Of a stretch of DNA of 64,000 nt, positions 42,990 through 52,600 are shown in pieces. The stretch is from NCBI RefSeq assembly GCF_037893015.1, contig NC_133666.1, positions 662,551,482 through 662,615,481 on the forward strand, given 5' to 3'. Made by a program: the position numbers and the translations under genes. The stretch's first letter is position 1. Each line of letters starts with the position of its first letter. The notes below the pieces were generated by a model, which was given only the letters and a program-made list of their open reading frames with translations, did not search any database and was not told the DNA's origin. The DNA is from Macrotis lagotis (lineage: Eukaryota; Chordata; Mammalia; Peramelemorphia; Peramelidae).

Positions 42990-43510
42990 ACTTACTTAGT
43001 ATAGAACCTAGCATATAATCACAACAAACGTAACATTTTAGAATTGTTCATTTTATCTAGCTATCTATTAAAACTTTTCTAAATTTTTTATCCTATTTGT
43101 GATCTTATACCTTTGAGCAAGTCACATAATCTTCTTGGCACTTAGTTTCTGCATATGTAAAATTAGGAGATTGGATTCAATGATCCTTTTAGCCCCTCCT
43201 AGCTCTAAATACTATGATTTCTCCTTCCTGTAGGAATTAGGATTCAAAGCTCTTACTTTGTGTCACTTATTAGCACAAATAAATCAAAAATTAAAGATTT
43301 CCTTCTTTGTTCTTGTCTATAGTTTCACAAGAAAAGAATCCTTGAAGACTCTTTAGGAACTAAATTGTGTGTTTTGTAACTACCATTTAGCTAAACTTTT
43401 CAGTATGTGGTTGCATGGTATAGCAATATTTTGGTCAGCTCCTGCTGTGGTAAAATCCCTGATCTCAAGCATTAAGGCAAAGGAGCAGAAATCTCATTAA
43501 GATTTGTATA
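42990..43510. other. Old MIR/L2 traces in unclassified DNA
   Basis: 'cctatgcacttacttagtat', 'agaacctagcatataatc' (L2 terminal block, decayed), then a MIR sense piece 43100-43220 ('tttgagcaagtcacataatc', 'gattggattcaatgatcctt'). The remainder is unrecognised. Confidence 0.5.
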
Positions 43511-43513
43511 CAA

Positions 43514-43655
43514 GTACAGCTAGGTGGCTAAGTGGATAGAGTACCAGTCAGGAGGACCTGAGTTCAAATCCAATCTCAGGCACTTAATAATTACCTAGCT
43601 GTGTGGCCTTGGGCAAGTCACTTAACCCTATTACCTTGCCAAAAAAGAAAAAAGA
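43514..43655 (+). mobile_element. Short SINE, sense
   Basis: 'tacagctaggtggctaagtg', 'ggccttgggcaagtcactta', AAAAAG tail. Slightly shortened between head and box B. Confidence 0.93.
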
Positions 43656-43763
43656 AAAGATGTGGATACAGAATTTCCTCATTGGAGAATGTGTGGAACT
43701 AGACATTACATTTTAGGAAGGATATCAGTTATAACAACACCAAAACCAACAACATCAAACTAT

Positions 43764-44051
43764 GCAAAGCATAGTGGCATAGCACAATAATTTTTTTTTT
43801 TATTGTTGGGGAGGTTGAAGATCATAGTTTATTTGAGCTCAGGAGCTCCAAACTCTCGTGGGTTAGGATAATAGAGTATCTATACCTTATCTGGAACCAA
43901 TATGATGACCCCCAGGAGGAAGAAGTCATTAGATTGCCTAATCCAGACTACATTAACCCAGAAACAGAGCAATTGATGATTAAAAATGGGATCTGTCCCA
44001 TAAGTGATCTTTGCATTTCCATTCTGAGAGAGATAGTGAAAGCCATTCTCC
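43764..44051 (+). pseudogene. 7SL (SRP) RNA pseudogene, about full length
   Basis: Colinear with 7SL RNA over its whole length. 'gcatagtggcatagcac' matches the 5' Alu-domain start. 'ttggggaggttgaagatc' and 'tttgagctcaggagctcc' match the GGGAGGCTGAGG...TTGAGTCCAGGAGTTC block. 'ccaatatgatgaccccca' matches CAATATGGTGACCTCCC, 'gattgcctaa' matches GGTTGCCTAA, and 'gaaacagagcaattgatg' matches GGAAACGGAGCAGGTC. 'gggatctgtcccataagtga' matches the 3' Alu-domain strand, ending near 'gagatagtgaaagcc'. Most CpGs have decayed to TG or CA, as expected for an old, methylated retrocopy. A T-run near 43792 is an insertion. No internal pol III promoter seems intact, so I treat it as dead. Confidence 0.8.
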
Positions 44052-44177
44052 ACAATAGAGGAAACAAAGGGAAAAAAGAGGAAGAGACATAAAGAGGAAG
44101 AGAGAGATGGAAACAGACAGAAAAATACAGATAGAGGCATATGAAGAAATAAAGGAGGGAGACATGATAAAGAGGTC

Positions 44178-44458
44178 TGATGCTGGTCCTTCATTATTGA
44201 AAACCATGACATTAGGAGAGATGATGCTGTGACAAGTACATGAATTGGCTTTGAGTGAGGAGTTACTGTGCTAAGTCATCAGCCTCACTTTCTCTTCCAG
44301 AGTCATCTAAGGATGATTGCAGATGACCCTGGATATGAAGCAATCAAAGTTAAGTGATTTGCCCAAGGTCATACAGCTAGTGTCAACTGTCTGAGGCTGG
44401 ATTCGAACTCCTGTCCTCACTCCAAGGCCAGTGCTCTATCCACTGCCACACTTATCTG
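44178..44458 (-). mobile_element. RTE-tailed SINE, antisense
   Basis: 'tgatgctggtccttcattat', 'gctgtgctaagtcatcagcc'-like block (ctgtgctaagtcatcagcct), 'cacttttctc' style Core and head 'ctatccactgccacactta'. Confidence 0.9.
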
Positions 44459-44589
44459 GGGAGATAGAAAGAGAGAAAGGAGAAGGAGGAAAGTAGGGAG
44501 GAATCTTCACAGAGTTTTAATGATCTCTTGTTGGGATCTTATAGAGTAAACTAATCATTGTTCAGACTGGTTTAGAACAATTGGCCTCT

Positions 44590-44826
44590 TATCATTCAGT
44601 TGTTTTCAGTCATGTCCACCTCTTTGTGACTCCCATTTGGGGTTTTCTTGGCATAAAATACTGGAGTGATTTGGATTTGTTATTTCCTTCTCCAGCTCAT
44701 TTTACAGATGAGGAAACTGAGATAAATAGCATTAAGTGACTTGCCCAGGGTTCCACAGATAGTAAGTAGCTGTGAGACTGGATTTGAACTCGGGTCCTCC
44801 TGACTTCACACCTCAGCTCTGGCATC
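44590..44826 (-). mobile_element. Long-tail CORE-SINE, antisense
   Basis: 'cattcagttgttttcagtca', 'cctctttgtgactcccattt', 'cattttacagatgaggaaac', 'tgacttgcccagggttccac'; the head is decayed. Confidence 0.88.
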
Positions 44827-44909
44827 CTGAGATGCTGTGAGGAAGTAAAGCCTATTTCTGTCTATGCCAGTTAAGTGAGGTAACATCTTTTACTCAATTA
44901 ACAGACAGA

Positions 44910-45030
44910 ATAGCAGGGCATAGTGGATAGAAAGTTGTCTGGGATGAGTAAAACCTTGATTGAGAACTACCTCTTACACATACTGGCACTGCCACCTCAG
45001 ACTGGTCACTAAACCATCAGTTCTAGGCAG
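44910..45030 (+). mobile_element. MIR fragment, sense
   Basis: 'gcatagtggatagaaagttg', 'ctcagactggtcactaaacc'. Confidence 0.5.
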
Positions 45031-45519
45031 CTAAGACTATATATATTGGGGTTATCATATATTGGTAGAGAGAGAGACTTCCCATGTCTGAGAGCTCTCT
45101 GCATCAATAACTTCACAGGTCTGGTCCCTACCTCTAGCTGTTTGGAGCAGGTATTACTGACTGAATATCCAAGATTCAAATTCAGAAGGAATGGATATAG
45201 GGAGAATACACCAGCAAGTGACTTTTGCTATGTGACTGGAGAGCATCAGCTGCCAGATGAGTAATTCTCTAATCCCTCCTAATGACAGAAGACAGTGGGG
45301 GAAAGTTGATTGAGTGGCAGGAGGTTGGACTGACTCTCAGCAAAGCCACAGTGAACAGGGCAATTTACTGTGGAGCATCAGAAAAACCAATCCCCCTGGA
45401 ACAAGCAGTGTGCCTCTTCTTATCTCTCCGATGAATTAAAACTGAAGGAAAGTGGATTTACAGAGTAAAACTGTGATTTACTGTGATATTTTCATAAGTG
45501 AAAATTACATCTATTTTAC
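45030..45519. other. No recognised feature
   Basis: Unique-looking DNA, with a 72-codon + frame at 45046-45264 that shows no known domain. It flanks the candidate exon at 45520. Confidence 0.35.
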
Positions 45520-45761
45520 CTGGCGGAGGCGTTCATTTCCCAGTCATAAAAGCGACCCATTCGTTTTCTCTGGGAAAAGTAATGTACTTTTCCTGAATGG
45601 GTGAGACTGAGAAGATCGTCCATTACAGTCAGAAACTGCCCCTCTAAAGCATTTTCAAGATCACACAGTAGGCATGTTACAAAGTTGTTAAATAAATTGC
45701 TATGAATTTTAAGATCTGTCTTTTCCCCCTCAACAAAGATCATTAAAATACTAAAAGCTCT
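45520..45761 (-). CDS. Candidate antisense coding exon, or conserved element, of unknown identity
   Basis: On the minus strand a good pyrimidine tract and acceptor ('tttttcctccctcctatag') sit directly before 45761. A donor reading CAG|GTAAAA follows 45520. Between them 80 full codons plus two bases are open in one frame: RAFSILMIFVEGEKTD... through 'NFVTCLLCDLENALEGQFL' and 'MDDLLSLTHSGKVHYF' to 'RFYDWEMNASA'. No repeat is recognisable, and the segment is less AT-rich than its surroundings, with CpGs (ggcggaggcg; gaagatcgtcc). I recognise no protein family. It would be antisense to TMEM132D, so it could be an exon of an overlapping or lncRNA transcript, a conserved non-coding element that happens to be open, or chance. 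Confidence 0.33.
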
Positions 45762-45924
45762 CTATAGGAGGGAGGAAAAACTAACAATAATAATTTAAAA
45801 TAATCATAACTGACATTCACTTCAATGCATTTAAAACATGTATTATTTTGTATTGAAACTTGAGAGTTGAACCAGAGGAAATTGTCAATGGATGCTGTTT
45901 TATTTTATTTTTTTTTGTCATTGG

Positions 45925-46085
45925 AAGAGAAACCAGAAAGACCTGGATTCAAATCCCTCCCCTTATACATCAGAGTTGTGTGATACTGGGCAAATCATAA
46001 CCTCTCTGAGTTTTATCATTTATGAGAGTGTTGAATTTGAGGACCGCTTAAGTCCCTTCTAAGCTCTAAGTCTATGATCCTGTCA
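45925..46085 (+). mobile_element. MIR, sense
   Basis: 'cctggattcaaatccctccc', 'gtgtgatactgggcaaatca', 'gaatttgaggaccgcttaag', 'gctctaagtctatgatcc'. Confidence 0.78.
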
Positions 46086-46129
46086 TCCTATAGCTCAAAT
46101 AAATAAGAGAAGAAAGAGAAAAGAAAGAG

Positions 46130-46368
46130 GTATTTATTAAGCTCCTACTATTATCAGGCACTATGCTAAGGACATTTACAAATATTATCTCATATGATCC
46201 TCACAGCAATCCTGGAAGGGAGGTACTATTCATAGCCCTATTTTACAATTAGGGAAACTGAGGCAAACAGAGATGAAGTGGCTTGAGCAAGGTCACACAG
46301 CTAATAAATGTCTAAGATCAGATTTGAATTTTCTGACTCAAGTTTTGTGCTCTATCTACTGTGTCACC
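46130..46368 (-). mobile_element. MIR, antisense, full length
   Basis: 'cactatgctaaggacattta', 'cctcacagcaatcctggaag', 'gggaaactgaggcaaacaga', 'ggtcacacagctaataaatg', 'ctactgtgtcaccc'. Confidence 0.82.
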
Positions 46369-46409
46369 CAAATCCAAATCAATTCAATTCCATAAGCATA
46401 CACATAGTT

Positions 46410-46595
46410 CCTAATATATGGTAATATATATGGTATAGATATGGTATTGTATATAATAATATATACATAGCACATATACATATACATATATATGTGGGAA
46501 TATACAATAGTTACTATTAGGAACTGAAGGTTACAAAGGCAAAAATTAAATTATCTCTGCCCTCAGGTAGCTTATGTTCTACTGTGGGAGGTGGC
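46410..46595 (+). mobile_element. AT microsatellite within a mammal-wide LINE-like fragment
   Basis: A TA/CATA-rich tract at 46415-46495, then 'gaactgaaggttacaaaggc', 'tctctgccctcaggtagctt', of the same family as 27125. Confidence 0.6.
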
Positions 46596-46604
46596 ACCTT
46601 AACC

Positions 46605-46730
46605 CCCCAGAATGCAAGCTCCTTGAAGGCAGTCATTTTGTCTTTGTATCCAAAATGTCTCTTAGACTGTTTTCTATTTAATGGATGCTCAGCCAATGTT
46701 TAGTTGAGTTGAATTAATAAGTATTAGCAT
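46605..46730 (+). mobile_element. L2 3'-end fragment
   Basis: 'gaatgcaagctccttgaagg', 'cagtcattttgtctttgtat', 'ggatgctcagccaatgttta'. Confidence 0.65.
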
Positions 46731-46739
46731 TATTTGAAA

Positions 46740-47130
46740 TAAGGAATAACCATGCAGATCACATGTATGCATGTATATGCACATGTGTGAACATGCAAAC
46801 ACAGATTCATGTACATAGATAGAGATACATGTTTATATGAAGTGATTTCAAGGGAAGATTAGGATAATAATGGTCTCAGAAAAGGTCTCATTTAAAAAGA
46901 CACATCTTCTGTTAGCTTTCATAAAACTAAGCTAGGGATTTCAATATACCCAAATAAATAAATACAAAACATGTGTTTGTATTTACCAAAAGGAATATAT
47001 ACATGCTTTAACTTGGAAGGAAGATATGGACAATGAGGCACAGACAAAGCAAAGACTAAGAGATGGGAAATCACAAAATTAGGACTAAAGCTGGAAGAAA
47101 CCTCAGACCATCAAGTAGCATAATATTAAG
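46740..47130. other. No recognised feature beyond a short ATGCA-rich tract
   Basis: 'gtatgcatgtatatgcacat' with related purine/pyrimidine-alternating sequence near 46760-46800; otherwise unremarkable. Confidence 0.4.
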
Positions 47131-47262
47131 ACCTGCAAACCTTTATATAGCACTTTGAGATTTGTAGGGCACTTTTAGATATAAAATCTAATTTGAGTCT
47201 CTCCTTTTTATAGAGGAGGAAACCCAGATCTAGAGAGGTTTGCCTAGGGTTACCTGGTTAGT
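47130..47262 (-). mobile_element. MIR fragment, antisense
   Basis: 'cctttatatagcactttgag', 'ttttatagaggaggaaaccc', 'gagaggtttgcctagggtta'. Confidence 0.65.
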
Positions 47263-47285
47263 CTGTTCATCCATATGCATTTATT

Positions 47286-47449
47286 TTTTATTTTTTTTTA
47301 TTTTTTTTAGATTTTTCAAGGCAATGGGGCTAAGTGGCTTGCCCAAGGCCACACGGTTAGGTAATTGAGTGTCTGAGGCCGGATTTGAGCTCAGGTACTC
47401 CTGACTCCAAGGCCGGTGCTCTATTCACTGCGCCACCTAGCCGTCCCCC
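47286..47449 (-). mobile_element. Short SINE, antisense, with intact TSD
   Basis: T-rich edge, 'caaggcaatggggctaagtg', head 'gcgccacctagccgtccc'. A perfect 14-bp duplication, catatgcatttatt, lies at 47272-47285 and 47450-47463. Confidence 0.96.
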
Positions 47450-47689
47450 CATATGCATTTATTGATATGTCTGACTGACATAGTTTAGAAGTTTCTGGAA
47501 TAGAATTTGAACCGTGTTTTTCCTGGCTCTTAGTCTGTTACTCTCTCTAGCCCACTATGTCTTCTCTTACATGAGAAGGGATGGGAGGAGGACTTTGCAG
47601 AGAAAGAACAGAGTTGTCCCTCTCCTAGATTTTTTGGTCTTGTTTTTTTTTTTTTTTTGTTATGTTTGCTTGTTTTGTCTTACATAAAG

Positions 47690-47950
47690 GATCATGTAAC
47701 TTCCACTAACTAATGGAAGCTAGTGAGAATTCCGAGTATAGCCTGCTCAAAAACACAAAAACCCTAAATTAATAAACGATTAGCTCTTGGCACAAAATGC
47801 CAAATTACTTCCTAATGAGGAACAATTTGTTTTAGTGTTTTTGTAATTAGCAAATTAAAAAAAGTTACTAAGTGGTTGTTTTTCAACCCAGTATTTAAAT
47901 TCTGTTTTTTCCCCCTCCAAAGATCTTGGAATCAAGAATTCTCAAATAAT
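47690..47950. other. Repeat-free AT-rich island, candidate conserved element
   Basis: Contains 'cctaaattaataaacgatta', 'gccaaattacttcctaatga' and 'tttttgtaattagcaaatta', a cluster of homeodomain-type TAAT/ATTA cores. No repeat or frame. Enhancer function is inference. Confidence 0.35.
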
Positions 47951-47959
47951 GCTCACATA

Positions 47960-48425
47960 GTGCCAAATTGATATTACTAAAACAAAGATTTGACCTTGCC
48001 CTTCCTCTATTCTAAAATATTCAGTGACTCCCTATTGTGAATAGAATTAAAAATACAAAATCTTTAGAGCCACATTTAAAAGACTGGCCTCTATTTATCT
48101 TTCCAATTTTATTTCATATCACACTCTCACATACTCTTTTTCATTTCAGGAAAAGATGATCCTCGTATACCCACCTCTGTTCTTTTACAAGATGGTCCCC
48201 CACAACCAGAATGCATTTCTGCCCTACCATCACTTCTTAGAATCTCTCATTTTCTTTAAATATTGTTCAGTTGTCATCTTTTCTCCATAGACCTTTCTTG
48301 GCCTCACCCCAATGCTAGGATGGTCTCCCCATTGTCTCGCTCCATTAAATGGTAAGCTCTTTGAGAGTAGGGACTGTCTTTTGACTCTTTTTGTATCCCC
48401 CAGAGCTTAATGTTTATATAAATGT
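47960..48425 (+). mobile_element. L2 3' region, sense
   Basis: 'cagtgactccctattgtgaa', 'aagactggcctctatttatc', 'cttttacaagatggtccccc', 'cctttcttggcctcacccca', 'gtaagctctttgagagtagg' and 'gactgtcttttgactctttt'. The classic L2 sense order to its end. Confidence 0.82.
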
Positions 48426-48880
48426 TTATAGTGAGATTGTAGTGGGTCACAAATGTGATGACTATGCCCTGGACCGGCTACATTTTCTCCTCAGGATTCT
48501 AGAGAAAAATGAGGTGTTTCACAATATCTTCATTACTGCCATTGGTTTGAACCCCCATTGACTGTGTTCCCCCACTGTTATGTTCTACAGGCATGGTTCC
48601 ATTTAACCATTTAATATCGAGTAGATTTTACAAAGGAATATTTACTTTGAATGTAAGCCAATCGAAGAACCTTCCATTCACCCCATGATTAACTCACCAG
48701 AACCAGTCATTGAAAGTCTACAAATAATTTCCATGTTACTTCCATTAGCCATGACTTTCCTGGAAACAAATTTCCAAGGCTCTCCATCAAGGGAGACACC
48801 AATAGAAAAGTTTTATCTATTCTAATTCCTGTCACATATATGATTGTATTTACATTTCCATATATACATTATATTCTACC
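48425..48880. other. No recognised feature
   Basis: Unique-looking DNA with two CpGs ('gaccggctac', 'aatatcgag'). Confidence 0.35.
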
Positions 48881-48884
48881 TCTT

Positions 48885-49000
48885 TCTCCCCAGAATATAA
48901 GAAACTTGCGGACAGTGATTTAGTCTTTTTATCTCAGATGCCTATTACAGTGCCTTGTATATAATAGACACTAAATGTTTAGTTGAGTTGAATTAATACA
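48885..49000 (+). mobile_element. L2 3'-end fragment
   Basis: 'aacttgcggacagtgattta', 'cctattacagtgccttgtat', 'aatagacactaaatgtttag'. Confidence 0.65.
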
Positions 49001-49009
49001 TACTGAAAT

Positions 49010-49240
49010 AAAGAATAAACATTTAAATAGTGGTTGCTAGGTGCCAGACACTGTGATAAAAGCCTCATAAAAAGTAGATCATTTCATCATCCAACAACCC
49101 TGGGAGGTAGGTACTATAATGATCTCCATTTGTCAGTTGATTTGAGGAAACTGAGGCAGGCAGGGATTAAGGGACTTGCCGTGAATCACACAGCTAGTAA
49201 ATGTCTAGTCAAACATTCTGTCCATTGCACTACTTAAATG
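49010..49240 (-). mobile_element. MIR, antisense, near full length
   Basis: 'ggtgccagacactgtgataa', 'caaccctgggaggtaggtac', 'gaggaaactgaggcaggcag', 'atcacacagctagtaaatgt', 'ctgtccattgcactactt'. Confidence 0.82.
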
Positions 49241-49737
49241 ATCCTCTGAGATTGATTTTAAAATTTATGAATTAGTATGTCATTAAAATCAGTTCCCTTT
49301 CATGTTCTATGATCATGAAGTGTTTCCTCTTTCAACTTTGGGTTGTTTGTCTTGGACTTTCCAGTAATTCTTTGACCATATCAAAAACTAGACAATTTAA
49401 ATCCATCAAACCACTTTTAAAAATTTTTTTAGTTTTTTAAATTTAAAGATTAGCACAATTATTTGCTAGAAAACACCAGTTTATTAACTAAAATTCTTTC
49501 TTCTTAATAAAACTGCCTATGTGCCTGTGTATCTGTATCTGTCTATGCATATTTGAAGATTTTGATAGTCTATGTTGTTGTCTATTGTTGTGGTTCAGTA
49601 TGGGTACTCCCTCAACCAACACAAATTATAACTCCTCAGATAATCACAAGGCCTCAAATCTGGAAGGAACCTCCCATGTCATCTAATTCAACTCATAACC
49701 ACAAAGGAATCCTCATGATAACATTTCCAAGTAGCTA

Positions 49738-49740
49738 TAC

Positions 49741-49810
<70 letters not shown>
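49738..49810. repeat. Compound (TA)n(TG)n microsatellite
   Basis: About nine TA then about 27 TG dinucleotides, uninterrupted. Likely highly polymorphic. Confidence 0.97.
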
Positions 49811-49813
<3 letters not shown>

Positions 49814-50046
49814 GTCATCTAACAAAAGCGAAACTACCACTTCCTGAGGCATTCCATTGCACTTTGGGAATGCTATCATTTTTATAGGGTTGCTGGCTTT
49901 TTGTAAATGTTGTTTTTCCACGACATCAGGCCTAAATCTGCCACTATACAATTTTTACCCATTGTACCTGGTTTTGCTCTTTGGTGTCATGAAGAACAAT
50001 CTAATTTCTCTTCCATAGATTATCCCTTTAGAAGTTTAGGTTCTTA

Positions 50047-50192
50047 GGGGTGGCTAGGTGGCGCAGTGGATAGAGCACCGACCCTGGAGTCAGGAGTAGG
50101 TTCAAATCCGGCTTCAGACATTTAATACTTACTTAGCTGTGTGGCCTTGGGCAAGCCACTTAACCCCATTTGCCTTGCAAAAAAACTAAAAA
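50047..50192 (+). mobile_element. Short SINE with TSD, in CR1/L3
   Basis: 'ggggtggctaggtggcgcag', 'ggccttgggcaagccactta'. The duplication aagtttaggttctt lies at 50032-50045 and 50196-50209. Confidence 0.96.
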
Positions 50193-50277
50193 AAAAAGTT
50201 TAGGTTCTTGAAGTCAGCTCCCATAAATCTTTTTCAAGTTAAATGGCCCTGAGTCCTCATACTGCATGAGTAAGTGG

Positions 50278-50378
50278 AAGTAGCATGATACAGTGACCAA
50301 AGTGTAGTCAGGAGAACTTGATTCAAATATCATTTCTGACCCCTAGACACTTGTATGACTTTGGACAAGTCACAGCCC
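50278..50378 (+). mobile_element. MIR fragment, sense
   Basis: 'tagcatgatacagtgaccaa', 'cttgtatgactttggacaag'. Confidence 0.6.
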
Positions 50379-50610
50379 CTAATAGACATCTAATATTTCT
50401 TCCATCTCCAGATCAATTATTCTGTAAATCTAGTCTCTTTCCTCTGCTAAGTGTGTCAATGATCTTCTTGAACCATGGAACCCCAAACTGAATTCAGTGC
50501 TCCAGATGTGATTTCCTCAGAAACAAAAATACTAGTCACTTTAGGGTCAACTATCAGTCAGATTACAGCAGAATAGTTAATTCTGTAGATTTGTACACTA
50601 TGCCATTCTT

Positions 50611-50763
50611 TTTTTTTTTTTTTTTTTGCAAGGCAAACGGGGTTAAGTGACTTGCACAAGGCCACACAGCTAGGTAATTATTAAGTGTCTGAGACCAGAT
50701 TTGAACCCAGGTACTCCTGACTCCAGGGCCTGTGCTTTATCCGCTGCACCACCTAGCCACCGC
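50611..50763 (-). mobile_element. Short SINE, antisense, with perfect TSD, in CR1/L3
   Basis: Long T-run, 'gcaaggcaaacggggttaag', head 'gcaccacctagcca'. Perfect 15-bp duplication cactatgccattctt at 50596-50610 and 50764-50778. Confidence 0.97.
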
Positions 50764-51059
50764 CACTATGCCATTCTTAATACAAACATAAACCTAAATG
50801 TTTCTTTGGCTACCTTAACCCCTAAATCTTTTTCAGATAAACTGCTATTTAGCCATAAATCCTCAATTTGTATTTGATTCTGTGAACTCAATTGAATATA
50901 TGTGAAGGAACTCTGACAAATGACAAGTAAATTTGACTATAGGATTTTCTTTTTCTGTGGGAAACAGGAAAAAAAAATCAGTGTCTTAAATGATGGAGAA
51001 GATCTGGCATGGAAATTTCTTTCACTGGGGGAACATGACCTGCCTATGACTTGAAATCA

Positions 51060-51215
51060 TTGGATCATAGATTTAGAGCTGAAAGGAATCCCAGAAGACA
51101 TCACTTTATAAATAAGTAAAATGAGTCCCAGGGGAAAGTGAGTGACTTGCCCAAGGTCCCACAAGAAATTAGTGGCAGAGCCAGAATTCTAACACAAGAC
51201 CCACATCAAATGATC
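51060..51215 (-). mobile_element. MIR, antisense
   Basis: 'catagatttagagctgaaag', 'gtgagtgacttgcccaaggt', 'attagtggcagagccagaat'. Confidence 0.75.
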
Positions 51216-51329
51216 AACAGCCTCTTCGTTGCTAAACCTAATGGACTCATCCATTTTCATGCTTGACTTCTCTGCAGTACTGTGGAGCACCTTCGTTTCT
51301 TGAATGACTTCCTTATGTGTTTTTCTAGT

Positions 51330-51590
51330 CTCTCTCAACATTCCTCACTAATTTGGGAATGCTATCATTTTTATAGGTTTGTTTGCTTTTTTGTAATTGC
51401 TGTTTTTCTTTGAGGGATTAACATCTGTGTCATGTCTACTAAATGTGGATGGGCAAGTTCTTTCTGCTCTTTTGCATGTTGTCTCCCCAATAGACCATCT
51501 CCTTGAGAGATTTTTCTCTTCATATATCCTGGGTTCTCCATAGTGTCTTATATGTAATAGATACTTAATAAATACTTTTGGTTTGATTTT
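51330..51590. mobile_element. CR1-like block followed by an L2 3' end
   Basis: 'tttgggaatgctatcatttt', 'tataggtttg' nearly repeats 49863-49890 inside the CR1/L3 copy. 51520-51585 ('cctgggttctccatagtgtc', 'taatagatacttaataaata') is an L2 terminal block. Confidence 0.5.
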
Positions 51591-51639
51591 CTTTCCATCA
51601 CACTGTCAAACCATGGGACCTGCCAGGGGTATATAATAG

Positions 51640-51765
51640 TGATCAGATTTGTTCAAGGTCACCCAATTAGAAAATAAAAAGGGTAGAATTTGAATCCAGA
51701 ATTTCCTGACTCTAACCTCACGCCCTTACCCATTATCCACACCACTTCTGTAAAGACATACTCTA
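51640..51765 (-). mobile_element. MIR fragment, antisense
   Basis: 'tgttcaaggtcacccaatta', 'gaatttgaatccagaatttc', 'cccttacccattatccacac'. Confidence 0.7.
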
Positions 51766-51808
51766 ACCCATTTTAGGTATCAAAAGTTTTATTAAAAGTT
51801 CCAAATTT

Positions 51809-51955
51809 GGGGCGGCTAGGTGGTGTAGTGGATAAAGCACTGGCCCTGCAGTCAGGAGTACCTGGGTTCAAATCTGGTCTCAGACACTTAATAATAACTG
51901 TGTGGCCTTGGGAAAGCCACTTAACCCTGTTTGCCTTGCGAAAAAAACCTCAAAA
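51809..51955 (+). mobile_element. Short SINE with intact TSD
   Basis: 'ggggcggctaggtggtgtag', 'ggccttgggaaagccactta'. 13-bp duplication aaagttccaaatt at 51795-51807 and 51956-51968. Confidence 0.95.
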
Positions 51956-52075
51956 AAAGTTCCAAATTCTCTCTAATTATTCTGGCATCTCTACATAAGA
52001 CAGGAAACAAAGTATCCCCTGCTTTCCACCCTTTTTATTTTTCTTCATCATTGACTTATGTCATGCTGAGCTTAA

Positions 52076-52330
52076 TAGTGTTTGCCTTTCAGTTTTGAAG
52101 AAGACCACGACATCAGAAAGATGATGCCATGACAACCACATGAGTTGGATCTGAGTGAGGGGGATGCTGTGCTAATTCACCAGCCTCACTTTCTCCTTCA
52201 GAGATCTGGGTCCAGTGGCTAGATAGGAATCAGGACAATTGGAAATAGGCCTGGATGCAAGTCAATCAGGGTTAAGTGACTTGGCAAAGGTCACACAGTC
52301 AAATGTCTGAGTTAGGATTTGTACTCCGGC
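52076..52330 (-). mobile_element. RTE-tailed SINE, antisense, head truncated
   Basis: 'gtgtttgcctttcagttttg', 'aagaagaccacgacatcaga', 'gatgctgtgctaattcacca', ending 'aggatttgtactccgg' before the tRNA head. Confidence 0.88.
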
Positions 52331-52411
52331 TGAGCTTAAGGAAAGAAAAGCTAAGGATTCTTACTTTTAGCTTGACTCTTTTGGGGTGTTTGTCAATGAT
52401 TTCTAAGAAAG

Positions 52412-52600
52412 AGTACCTGGTACCATGAGAAAGCATTAGAAGACCTAAGTTCAATTCCTGTCCCTCTCACTTACCACCTCTATGACCATAGTATAATTTA
52501 CCTCCTTTAGCCTCAGTTTCCTTATCTGTAAAATGAAGGAGTTGTCTTTGATTGCCTCTGAGGACCCTTCAGACTCTACATTTATGATCTCACAAAGTTT
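52412..52600 (+). mobile_element. MIR, sense
   Basis: 'gacctaagttcaattcctgt', 'cctcagtttccttatctgta', 'ggacccttcagactctacat'. Confidence 0.75.

Larger units (their letters stand above)
49640..50900 (-). mobile_element. CR1/L3-like LINE 3' region, antisense, broken by later insertions
   Basis: Pieces remain in order: 'ctggaaggaacctcccatgt', 'cttcctgaggcattccattg', 'ggcctaaatctgccactata', 'ctggttttgctctttggtgt' (to 50030), then 'gaaccccaaactgaattcag', 'tgctccagatgtgatttcct' (50480-50570), then 'cctaaatctttttcagataa', 'actgctatttagccataaat' (50818-50865). Between them are a microsatellite, two SINEs with their own target duplications, and a MIR piece. Confidence 0.85.

Noticed and set aside
43880..44212. 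110-codon minus frame rich in S/L/F
   Set aside because: Antisense of the 7SL pseudogene and the following A/G-rich tract.
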